From: Planctomycetaceae bacterium
GTDB taxonomy: Bacteria; Planctomycetota; Planctomycetia; Pirellulales; Pirellulaceae
DNA: 9,080 nt
Assembly (NCBI GenBank): GCA_002702965.1
Contig: PADE01000039.1
Coordinates: forward strand, 2,629-11,708
Reading direction: 5' to 3'
Numbering within the stretch: the stretch's first letter is position 1; every line of letters starts with the position of its first letter. The position numbers and the translations under genes were made by a program. The notes below the pieces were generated by a model. It saw only the letters and a list, made by a program, of their open reading frames with translations. It was not told the origin of the DNA and searched no databases. This document shows, one piece after another, positions 1 to 5,885 of this stretch.

Positions 1-512
1 CCAGTTTCAAGTTGCCGTGCGACCTGGTCTCTGGCGGGAGAGTGGATCAGAGCTTGGAGCGTGGCACTGTCTAGGGCCCCCGAAATAATGGCGCCATGGT
101 CCTGTCGGCGGTCGCGTGAAGGTGGTGCCCAAACCAGGTATGAGGGGAGCGCTTTGGGATCGATCGACTTCCAGAGCTTACGGATATCCGGCGGAACGGT
201 TTTTAGGTCGGGGTCGCGGGCCAGATCGACGGGGATCAAACTCAGATTGGCGGCCGCGTCCCGCTTCTCAGACACTTGCTCAATGAGAGCATGCAGTGCG
301 CGGTCGTCATCCGTGACCGGTTGGTCATGGAAATAGTAGACTTCGTACGGAGCCGGATTCCAGCGGTACATCGCGTAGCGGTAGACTGGAGTATCACAGG
401 CCTTGCCGATCGATATGATCGCCAGCCAAACCAGGCAGACCGCGTGCCACGGCAGTGCGTTCCGGCGACAAGCGTCACCTGACCGACCGGCGAAACAAAA
501 CGGTGTGTTCAC
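1..512 (-). CDS. Secreted protein of unknown function, 3' end cut off by the window
   Basis: A minus-strand frame stays open from a GTG at 512 to the left edge, giving about 170 residues without a stop. I chose this GTG because AGGAG (519-523 on the plus strand, read in reverse) lies six bases upstream. An in-frame ATG at 575 would add 21 unremarkable residues. The N-terminus has a basic stretch, then a hydrophobic segment (about residues 19-37, LPWHAVCLVWLAIISIG), then KAC followed by DTPVYRYAMYRWNPAPYEVYYFH. The segment looks like an export signal. The cysteine is not in a canonical lipobox, because lysine sits at -2. From memory, many planctomycete hypothetical proteins carry a similar C-x-x-PVxRYAxxRW start just after the signal peptide, and I know no established function. 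The part after about residue 60 is hydrophilic, and the stretch ending LPSYLVW could belong to a thioredoxin-like fold, which is speculation. The gene is divergent from the asparaginase. Confidence 0.8.
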   Translation of the reverse strand, partial: MNTPFCFAGRSGDACRRNALPWHAVCLVWLAIISIGKACDTPVYRYAMYRWNPAPYEVYYFHDQPVTDDDRALHALIEQVSEKRDAAANLSLIPVDLARDPDLKTVPPDIRKLWKSIDPKALPSYLVWAPPSRDRRQDHGAIISGALDSATLQALIHSPARDQVARQLET

Positions 513-518
513 GGGATT

Positions 519-523
519 CTCCT
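519..523 (-). promoter_or_regulatory. Shine-Dalgarno site deciding a GTG start
   Basis: The minus strand reads AGGAGAA here, and AGGAG ends six bases before the GTG at 512. This is one of the few strong ribosome-binding sites in the window. It favours the GTG over the upstream in-frame ATG at 575. Confidence 0.65.
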
Positions 524-699
524 GGCTTGATGAGGCGCGTTGTTCGTGGGAAACGGCGTTTCCTACTTCTTTCATGCTGCGGGCTCTCCCCCGGCCGAAG
601 CGAATCCACCTTTCCGACGTCGGGAGGGCGGCCTCGACCATGCTGCTGGCCCGCTCCGGCGCGTTACCGACCGCTTGGCGGACCGACATGCACGCCAGA

Positions 700-736
700 T
701 TGCATTAACATAACAGGCAAGTATTCCAGGATGCAA
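700..736. promoter_or_regulatory. AT-rich islet, candidate divergent promoter region
   Basis: In a GC-rich surrounding this block is clearly AT-rich. TTGCAT at 700-705 is mirrored by ATGCAA at 731-736, so each strand carries a TTGCAT that could serve as a poor -35 box. On the plus strand TATTCC (722-727) lies 16 bases further on. On the minus strand TATGTT (712-707) lies 18 bases further on. Both are weak matches to the sigma70 consensus. The position between divergent genes fits promoters for both, but this rests on base composition and position more than on motif quality. Confidence 0.3.
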
Positions 737-746
737 ACGCAACGAT

Positions 747-789
747 CGAGAAACCGGCCCGCACGTGCCTGTGGCGTGCCGGTTTCTCG
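747..789. repeat. Perfect 12-bp inverted repeat with a 19-base spacer
   Basis: The arm CGAGAAACCGGC (747-758) is exactly complementary to GCCGGTTTCTCG (778-789). The spacer 759-777 contains the palindrome GCACGTGC and can add a few more pairs with a bulge. No T-run follows on the plus side, and no gene ends nearby, so a terminator is unlikely. It lies 66 bases before the ATG chosen for the asparaginase. It could be a leader hairpin or a binding site for a dimeric regulator. Confidence 0.65.
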
Positions 790-855
790 GTTTCGCTCGC
801 CGTCTTGGCACGACCGGTGGCTTGACAGGTGTCCAATCAACTGACGGGGGAACCG

Positions 856-2004
856 ATGCACCACAAACTCTGGCGACGGCGAATCACTGACAACGTCCTC
901 TGCGATTGGCTGCTGGTTTTTCTGGCGGCGCTGGGTGCGGTTGGATGGGAATCCGGGGCGGGATGGTTGCCGGCGGAAGAGCCCCCGCGCCCTGAGCCGT
1001 CTCCCCGTTTTGCGATCGCCTTGCACGGTGGGGCCGGCCAGGCGCCTGACCGATTGTCTCGCGACGAACGCGCGGCCTATCGCACTTCGTTGAGCGCTGC
1101 GTTGCGGCGCGGGCGCGACTGGTTGGCGGCAGGCAAAAGTAGTGTCGAGGTGGTCGAGCACGTGGTGCGTCTTCTCGAAGATGATCCGCGGTTCAACGCG
1201 GGTAAGGGAGCCGTTTTCAATAGCGTCGGCAGCTGTGAACTCGACGCGTCGATCATGGACGGACGCGATCTCTCCGGGGGCGCCGTAGCGGGAGTGACGC
1301 GGGTCAAGAATCCGATTTCACTGGCGCGATTAGTCATGCAGCGGACGCGGCACGTGCTGCTGGCGGGAGATGGGGCAGATCAGTTCGCGATCCGGATGGG
1401 AGTCGATCGCGTAGATCCGAGTTATTTTGCCACGCCGCGCGCGCAGCGCCGTTTTGAACGCATCCGACGCGAGCGCGAGCGGCGAAACAATGACAATCGC
1501 GGAGGGCAACCGCCTGACGGGCGGCGGTCCGCGGCGCCGGATGACGGGGCATTTCACGGCGAGCGATATCTGGGAACCGTGGGATGCGTGGCCCTCGATC
1601 AACAGGGAAACCTCGCGGCGGCTACCTCCACGGGCGGTTTGAGTAATAAGCAATACGGACGGATTGGCGACTCGCCGATTCTCGGGGCCGGCACCTACGC
1701 AGCCAATGCGACCTGCGCGGTTTCCTGTACGGGAATCGGTGAGCAGTTTATCCGACACGCGATCGCCTACAGCATCTCGGCCCGCATGCGGTTGTTGGGT
1801 GAAGACGTTCAGACGGCCGTACGACAGGCGATTCACGATACCCTACAGCCGGGCGACGGCGGGGTGATAGCGGTCGATCACCGGGGCCACATCGCGATCG
1901 ATTTCAGTACCCCGGGCATGGCGCGGGGTTGGGCCGATGCAGACGGAACGTGGGAGATCCGGCTCGGGGGCGCCGCAGAGAAAGCGAAGCAGCCGCGCGA
2001 CTGA
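856..2004 (+). CDS. Exported isoaspartyl peptidase/L-asparaginase (Ntn-hydrolase, T2 family)
   Basis: This family hydrolyses isoaspartyl dipeptides and asparagine after cutting itself at a Gly-Thr bond into alpha and beta subunits. The hallmarks are present in order: FAIALHGGAG near residue 52, the metal-loop motif NAGKGAVFNSVGSCELDASIMDG from about residue 114, and GTVGCVALD with the nucleophile Thr241. They continue with Thr259 in TSTGG, Arg269 and Asp272 in GRIGD, and Thr292 in SCTGIGE. The spacing from Thr241 to these residues matches Thr179, Thr197, Arg207, Asp210 and Thr230 of E. coli IaaA. The N-terminus (MHHKLWRRR, then a hydrophobic run LLVFLAALGAVGW) looks like a signal peptide, so the enzyme is probably exported. 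The pre-cleavage linker (about residues 200-235) is rich in Arg, Asn and Asp. I chose ATG 856 (382 residues), preceded by GGGGGA. A GTG at 829 is possible and adds nine residues. Confidence 0.93.
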   Translation: MHHKLWRRRITDNVLCDWLLVFLAALGAVGWESGAGWLPAEEPPRPEPSPRFAIALHGGAGQAPDRLSRDERAAYRTSLSAALRRGRDWLAAGKSSVEVVEHVVRLLEDDPRFNAGKGAVFNSVGSCELDASIMDGRDLSGGAVAGVTRVKNPISLARLVMQRTRHVLLAGDGADQFAIRMGVDRVDPSYFATPRAQRRFERIRRERERRNNDNRGGQPPDGRRSAAPDDGAFHGERYLGTVGCVALDQQGNLAAATSTGGLSNKQYGRIGDSPILGAGTYAANATCAVSCTGIGEQFIRHAIAYSISARMRLLGEDVQTAVRQAIHDTLQPGDGGVIAVDHRGHIAIDFSTPGMARGWADADGTWEIRLGGAAEKAKQPRD

Positions 2005-2012
2005 TCGACTGC

Positions 2013-3263
2013 TCAGCGAGCGCGCACCGGTAGGTCGTAGGCCATGATCGCGGTTCGATTGCGGATGTACAGGCGGTTTCCGACAACCGTAGGAGGCGTC
2101 CAGGCCCGCTCCTGAAATAGTTGGGCGCGCGCGTGGACCAGCACCGATTGAGGACTCAGTGTCGCTAGCGACAACTGCCCATCCTCTCGCAAGATTACGA
2201 ATTTGTCGTTCACTTTGACGAGACTAGATCGTCCCAGCAGTCGCTGCTGCCAGGCGAGTTTTCCGGTCGACAGTTGGATCGCGGAAAACAGCTTGGGACC
2301 GAAGTCCCCGCTCGACGCGTAGACATAGTCTCCGCGCGCGATCGCGTTACTGGCATGGACCCGCATCCGTTTGTTGTGCCACATCTCGGTGACCGTTGTC
2401 GCGCCATTTTTTCCGGTCAGTTGCAGGCAACGGCTGCCGCCGCCGTACGCGAACGAGAAAAACAATCGGTCACCCCGGGCCCACACGGGCATACTGGCGA
2501 TATAGCCTCCCGTCGTGGGGTGGTCGTGCGTCCACAGAAGTGTTCCGTCGTGGGGGTCCACACCGACGATACAGCGACTGGCGAGCACTACTAATTGGTC
2601 CCGATCCTGGAAGCGAATGACCAGGGGAGAAGCATGCGAAATTTCGAAATCCTGAGATTTCCATTTCACCGTTCCCTCGGCGAGTGTCAACGAGACGATA
2701 CCCTGTCCCTCGCCACCGACGGTCAAGATCACCGAATTGGCATACCCCAGCGGGTTGCACGAATAGCCCCGGAAGAGAATCGTCCCCGCAAAGTCGTCGA
2801 CCAGATTACGCCGCCAGATGACCTCGCCGGTCTGCAACTCAAGGCAGTGGACAATCCCGGTCACCCCGGCGGTGCAAAGTCGGTCGCCGATCACCAGTGG
2901 CGTCGCATGTGGTCCAGGGCCGGGTTGTAGATCGGTGTCGGGTAGAAACGGAGCAGGGTAGTCGCGTTGCCAGACGGTGCGACCCGTGAGGGCGTCGAGT
3001 GCCACGATGGACTCGCGCTCGTCGCTTCGGTACATCGTGTACAATCGCCCGTCTGAATAGGCGATCCCGGCATAACCGTCACCCAGAGGTCGAGTCCACA
3101 TACGAGCGGGACCACCCTCGGCCCAGCGTTCGCGCAGCGGGGGTCCGACTACCTCGAAGTTGCGATCGGGACCACCCCACTGTGGCCAGCCATCGGCGCC
3201 GACGACAGCGGAGCTTAGTAGCCAGGAGCAGCAAGCGAAAATCCAATAGCGGCAAGTCTGCAA
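2013..3263 (-). CDS. Exported PQQ-like beta-propeller repeat protein
   Basis: The 416-residue product starts with a signal peptide (MQTCRYWIFACCSWLLSSAVVGA, predicted cut near residue 23) followed by DGWPQWGGPDRN, a start typical of planctomycete PQQ-like repeat proteins. At least five blade motifs of the type A-L-D-xx-T-G-x-x-x-W follow: VALDALTGRTVW near 87, LELQTGEVIW near 141, LTLAEGTVKW near 192, VDPHDGTLLW near 235 and IQLSTGKLAW near 329. The fold resembles BamB and PQQ dehydrogenases, but the protein is too short for a classical PQQ alcohol dehydrogenase, and I see no c-type haem motif (CxxCH). It may bind proteins or ligands in the periplasm, and its true role is unknown. The start is a TTG. 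The frame is closed by a stop at 3387-3389 with no ATG or GTG upstream, and no clear Shine-Dalgarno is seen. It converges on the asparaginase. Confidence 0.88.
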   Translation of the reverse strand: MQTCRYWIFACCSWLLSSAVVGADGWPQWGGPDRNFEVVGPPLRERWAEGGPARMWTRPLGDGYAGIAYSDGRLYTMYRSDERESIVALDALTGRTVWQRDYPAPFLPDTDLQPGPGPHATPLVIGDRLCTAGVTGIVHCLELQTGEVIWRRNLVDDFAGTILFRGYSCNPLGYANSVILTVGGEGQGIVSLTLAEGTVKWKSQDFEISHASPLVIRFQDRDQLVVLASRCIVGVDPHDGTLLWTHDHPTTGGYIASMPVWARGDRLFFSFAYGGGSRCLQLTGKNGATTVTEMWHNKRMRVHASNAIARGDYVYASSGDFGPKLFSAIQLSTGKLAWQQRLLGRSSLVKVNDKFVILREDGQLSLATLSPQSVLVHARAQLFQERAWTPPTVVGNRLYIRNRTAIMAYDLPVRAR

Positions 3264-3370
3264 CGGGTTGTCTCGCGGGATTTGACGGCGCGATGAGCCG
3301 GCCGTCTGGGAGCGCGTTGGCCGAGATCGGGCAACGCCACCGACCGATCCAGCGCTGTTGCGCCGGGAAG

Positions 3371-3398
3371 TTGACAGGGTTCCAGATTATCGGATTAT
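3371..3398 (+). promoter_or_regulatory. Candidate sigma70 promoter of the arsC-like gene
   Basis: A perfect TTGACA (3371-3376) is followed after 16 bases by GATTAT (3393-3398), which matches four of six consensus positions. Transcription would begin near 3405 and give a leader of about 44 bases to the ATG at 3449. Confidence 0.5.
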
Positions 3399-3399
3399 A
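3394..3399 (-). promoter_or_regulatory. Perfect TATAAT -10 box, candidate promoter of the beta-propeller gene
   Basis: The minus strand reads TATAAT exactly, about 130 bases before the TTG start at 3263. No convincing -35 hexamer lies 16-18 bases upstream (ATCCGC/TCCGCA region), so the promoter may need an activator or may be fortuitous. It overlaps the candidate -10 box of the divergent arsC-like gene. Confidence 0.35.
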
Positions 3400-3436
3400 G
3401 AGCAAATCGAGAGTCGTGCGGATTTGCCAGACCGGC

Positions 3437-3442
3437 GGGAGA
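3437..3442 (+). promoter_or_regulatory. Shine-Dalgarno site deciding the arsC-like start
   Basis: GGGAGA lies six bases before the ATG at 3449. It supports that start over the in-frame GTG at 3416, which would add eleven residues ahead of the beta strand that normally opens this fold. Confidence 0.6.
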
Positions 3443-3448
3443 AGCCGT

Positions 3449-3790
3449 ATGTCGGGAGTGACGATCTACCACAACCCGAGTTGTTCCAAAAGCCGACAGA
3501 CACTGGCTCTGCTGCGGGAACGTGGAATTGAACCGACCATCGTGGAGTATCTTCAGAACCCCCTCGACGAAGCCGCGTTGACCGAGCTCAGTGAGCAGCT
3601 GGGGTTGTCACCAAGGGATTTGGTCCGCCCTCGAGAAAACCGTTCTCTGGATTTGCCCGACCCGCGAGATGATGTTGGCTGGATTGCCCGTCTTGCCGCC
3701 CATCCGGAAATCATGCAGCGTCCGGTGGTGGTCTCGGCGGCTGGGGCCCGATTGGGTCGGCCCCCCGAACGCGTACTAGAAATTCTCTGA
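3449..3790 (+). CDS. ArsC/YfgD-type arsenate reductase-like protein
   Basis: The product has 113 residues and a thioredoxin-like fold of the ArsC family, in which glutaredoxin-linked enzymes reduce arsenate to arsenite. Visible landmarks are the active-site loop YHNPSCSKSRQTL with Cys12, Arg60 in DLVRPREN, Arg91 in QRPVVV and Arg104 in LGRPPERVLEIL. These correspond to Cys12, Arg60, Arg94 and Arg107 of the E. coli plasmid ArsC. The CSKSR loop and short length (ArsC is about 140 residues, YfgD about 119) are closer to the YfgD branch, whose in vivo substrate is unclear. No arsR, arsB, acr3 or arsH lies beside it, so a dedicated arsenic-resistance role is not supported by context. The gene is divergent from the beta-propeller gene and converges on the glycosyltransferase. 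Confidence 0.9.
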   Translation: MSGVTIYHNPSCSKSRQTLALLRERGIEPTIVEYLQNPLDEAALTELSEQLGLSPRDLVRPRENRSLDLPDPRDDVGWIARLAAHPEIMQRPVVVSAAGARLGRPPERVLEIL

Positions 3791-3807
3791 CGCTGTCCGG
3801 TCGGCGC

Positions 3808-4863
3808 TCAAGCGGCCTCCACGTCGTTCGCTCTGTGCTGCGCGTCGCTCAGGAGATCCCGGCAACGGGCAAACACCCGATCGGGTGTGATGGCCTGCAT
3901 CGCGTCGTTTGATGCGCGGCGCCGCGCTCGGCTGCGGCGGTATTCCTGGAAGTATGCTTGGACCACTTGATGGGTCTCTCCGTAGGGTCCCGATGCACTC
4001 GGGTGGGTGGTTCCGTAAAGCCCCACACACTGGGTGCCGACCGCGCCCGCCAAGTGTAAAGGTCCCGTGTCCGAGCCGACAAAAAGTCGCGCCCGCTCCA
4101 GTAAGGCGGCCAGCTCGCGCAGGTTCGTCCGAGGTGCCAGGATGGCGTGTCCGGCCGACTTTTCGCGGATTCGTTGCGCGGCACAGCGTTCCTCGTCGCC
4201 GGACCAGACGACCGCCGAGGGGATGTTCAATTGCTCTCCCAGTGCGCGCGCCAGCAGTCCGTAATGTTCCGCCGGCCACACGCGCGATTTCCAACCGGCC
4301 CCCGGATTGAGGACGACAAATCCTTGGCCGAGGTGGGCCTGGCGCAAAAACTGGTCCACCACCTGTTCCGCTGCGGGATCGGTAGGCAGGCGAAATTCGA
4401 CCCGGCTCGACGCGACGTCGAGTCGTTTAAGCAACTCCAGTTGCGCGTCGACGATATGAAGTGCCGTTGCGGTGTGGTTTTCACGGTTCAGCCAACACGC
4501 CAATTCACGTCCCCGCGGTCGAGCAAAGCCAATCCGTCGACGGGCGCCCGAAAGCCAGCCGAGCGCGGAGCTCTTCGTCAGGCTCTGCGGATCTAGAACC
4601 GTCTCGATCCGCAGTTGCCGCAGCTGTTTGCGTAGCTGGAGAATGGTGGCGGGTGATTGAAGCCAACCCTTGGGAGCGACGATCAACTGGTCCAGGTCGG
4701 GGTGACCGTCGAGCAGTTGCGCTGGCCCGGGTTCTGCCACCCAGGCGAGCATGGCGTCGGGGTAGTTCTGTCGCAGCGCGCACAGCATGGGCAGAGTCAA
4801 GATGCAGTCGCCGACTGCGCTGACGCGGGTAATCAAGATCCGAGGCGAACCATCCAGAGACAT
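3808..4863 (-). CDS. Glycosyltransferase family 9 protein (heptosyltransferase-like)
   Basis: The 351-residue product has the GT-B layout of lipopolysaccharide heptosyltransferases, which transfer a sugar from a nucleotide donor to the LPS core at the inner membrane. The N-terminal domain opens with PRILITRVSAVGDCILTLPML, in which Asp19 is the expected catalytic base. The C-terminal domain begins near 180 with FVVLNPGAGWKSRVWPAEHY (Lys192) and carries the donor-binding motif GSDTGPLHLAGAVG, with Asp265 followed by LYGTTHPSASGPYG. The C-terminus has a strongly basic stretch, YRRSRARRRAS, near 308-317. The donor and acceptor cannot be read from the sequence, so calling it WaaC or WaaF would go too far. 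It starts 23 bases after the lipoprotein stop on the same strand, with no Shine-Dalgarno visible, so it is probably co-transcribed with that gene. Confidence 0.9.
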   Translation of the reverse strand: MSLDGSPRILITRVSAVGDCILTLPMLCALRQNYPDAMLAWVAEPGPAQLLDGHPDLDQLIVAPKGWLQSPATILQLRKQLRQLRIETVLDPQSLTKSSALGWLSGARRRIGFARPRGRELACWLNRENHTATALHIVDAQLELLKRLDVASSRVEFRLPTDPAAEQVVDQFLRQAHLGQGFVVLNPGAGWKSRVWPAEHYGLLARALGEQLNIPSAVVWSGDEERCAAQRIREKSAGHAILAPRTNLRELAALLERARLFVGSDTGPLHLAGAVGTQCVGLYGTTHPSASGPYGETHQVVQAYFQEYRRSRARRRASNDAMQAITPDRVFARCRDLLSDAQHRANDVEAA

Positions 4864-4886
4864 AAATCTTGGCGTGTTTCGAGGGG

Positions 4887-5753
4887 TTAGTCGCCTTGCT
4901 CCAGCGGTCGGGCGACGTCGGTTGTCTGCTCCGTTTCGGCGGGGTCCGTTGGCAGCGGCGCGGTCTCGTAATCGTCGTCGAAAATAGCGGCTTTGACCGC
5001 CTTCGTGTTTTCCGTCGCCGCCCGGGTAAACTCAGTTTCCCGAAAATAGGAGACCGCTTCGCGGACGTTGGCCACAGGGCTTTCCTGGTAACGTTGGTTT
5101 ATGAGGGGCGCCCAGAAACGGGAGCCCGCAAACTGGGTTCCTTCGTGGACCGAGCCGCGTTGGAACGGCCCCGCCCCCGCCAGCCAGGTGTTGGTCGACG
5201 TGGAGTGGGCTTGAGCAATTCCCGACTGCCAGACCGGCTTCCGCGTTTCACGGTGATACGCGAAGACCGCGATCTTGGCAGACGCTTTCTTATTTTCTCG
5301 TCGCACCAGTGCGATTTCGGGGAAGATCGGCAGACGCGGGCCGTCGGCGACTAACGAGCTGGCGGAACTAAGGGCGTGGCTGGCCGGAATTCCGATCATC
5401 AGGTCGTGGCCGTCGGTTGCCAAAGCACCGACTCGAGGCTCGACAACGTAGACCGCGTCGTTTTCTGACTCCTGTAACAGACAGCCCGCAGCCAATAATT
5501 GCTGGCGCAGCGCACTGGTCATGTAGTTGGCGCCGACGAGGTCGCTACTCTTAGGTGGTGGCAGAAAATTGGTGTCGAGATAGACCGGTTGACCGGACAG
5601 AGCACGAAAGTCGAGGCTCGCCACCGATTGGTCAATGGCGTCGGAGAGAAGCAGTTGCTCCGTGGCTTTCTGTGTCTTGGTCGTACCACACCCGGCTAGC
5701 CAACAGGTGGCGAAAACGAACCACCATCCCTCTACTCTCCCAGACAGCCCCAT
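4887..5753 (-). CDS. Lipoprotein of unknown function (possibly the DUF6655 family)
   Basis: The product has 288 residues from the ATG at 5753. The N-terminus MGLSGRVEGWWFVFATCWLAGCGTTK has a canonical lipobox LAGC with Cys22 as the expected lipidated residue. No aspartate follows the cysteine, which fits outer-membrane sorting by the E. coli rule. Next come TEQLLLSDAIDQSVASLDF, then PVYLDTNFL, a mixed alpha/beta body, and an acidic tail after about 265. I recall a planctomycete lipoprotein family (DUF6655) with this start, but could not check it. I chose this ATG because AGGAGG lies eleven bases upstream and the lipobox then sits at a normal distance. The longer frame starting at TTG 5831 would run through the promoter. 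It sits directly ahead of the glycosyltransferase, suggesting an envelope role. No enzyme motif was recognised. Confidence 0.82.
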   Translation of the reverse strand: MGLSGRVEGWWFVFATCWLAGCGTTKTQKATEQLLLSDAIDQSVASLDFRALSGQPVYLDTNFLPPPKSSDLVGANYMTSALRQQLLAAGCLLQESENDAVYVVEPRVGALATDGHDLMIGIPASHALSSASSLVADGPRLPIFPEIALVRRENKKASAKIAVFAYHRETRKPVWQSGIAQAHSTSTNTWLAGAGPFQRGSVHEGTQFAGSRFWAPLINQRYQESPVANVREAVSYFRETEFTRAATENTKAVKAAIFDDDYETAPLPTDPAETEQTTDVARPLEQGD

Positions 5754-5765
5754 CAATCCGCACAC

Positions 5766-5793
5766 CTCCTGAAAGTGAACTCCTGAAAGTGAA
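5766..5793 (-). repeat. Perfect 14-bp tandem duplication carrying the ribosome-binding site
   Basis: CTCCTGAAAGTGAA occurs at 5766-5779 and again, directly adjacent, at 5780-5793. On the coding strand each copy reads TTCACTTTCAGGAG, so the leader of the lipoprotein gene contains two AGGAG motifs 14 bases apart. The copy nearer the gene extends to AGGAGG and is eleven bases from the ATG at 5753, so it is the usable one. Confidence 0.9.
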
Positions 5794-5803
5794 ATGGAGC
5801 AGG

Positions 5804-5831
5804 AGTATAGCGGAACTGGGCACTGGGCCAA
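5804..5831 (-). promoter_or_regulatory. Sigma70-like promoter of the lipoprotein-glycosyltransferase unit
   Basis: On the minus strand TTGGCC (5831-5826) is followed after 16 bases by TATACT (5809-5804). The -35 matches four of six and the -10 five of six consensus positions. Transcription would begin near 5797 and give a leader of about 44 bases that consists largely of the duplicated Shine-Dalgarno block. A separate promoter fits the 132-base gap after ppdK. Confidence 0.55.
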
Positions 5832-5885
5832 GCTCAGAATTACAGTCGCCGGCGAGATCCGCGTGTTGCCCGACCGCGATTGCCA

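Larger units (their letters stand above)
513..855. other. Divergent intergenic region without a convincing gene
   Basis: This stretch separates the truncated secreted-protein gene (minus) from the asparaginase (plus). The open frames crossing it are arginine-rich and proline-rich shadows with no recognisable family. The notable contents are an AT-rich islet near 700-736 and a perfect inverted repeat at 747-789. The portion from 576 to about 695 is GC-rich, and I see nothing further in it. Confidence 0.6.

Noticed and set aside
664..1161. 165-codon minus-strand frame
   Set aside because: It overlaps the start of the asparaginase and the whole inverted-repeat region, is Arg/Gln/Pro-rich, and has no recognisable motif.
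2013..3263. PQQ-dependent alcohol dehydrogenase
   Set aside because: At 416 residues it is too short for the classical enzymes, and no c-type haem motif is visible. Only the propeller repeats are supported.
3079..3405. 108-codon minus-strand frame ahead of the beta-propeller gene
   Set aside because: It overlaps the signal-peptide region of the beta-propeller protein in another frame and is Arg-rich without a family match.
3449..4863. Arsenic-resistance operon
   Set aside because: The gene next to the ArsC-like protein is a glycosyltransferase on the opposite strand, and no other ars gene is in the window.
4869..5354. 161-codon plus-strand frame
   Set aside because: It lies opposite the lipoprotein gene, has Arg/Gly-rich composition and shows no domain. 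It is a shadow frame.
5846..5855. Palindrome TCGCCGGCGA after ppdK as a terminator
   Set aside because: It has no loop and no T-run, and short GC palindromes of this kind are expected in GC-rich DNA.
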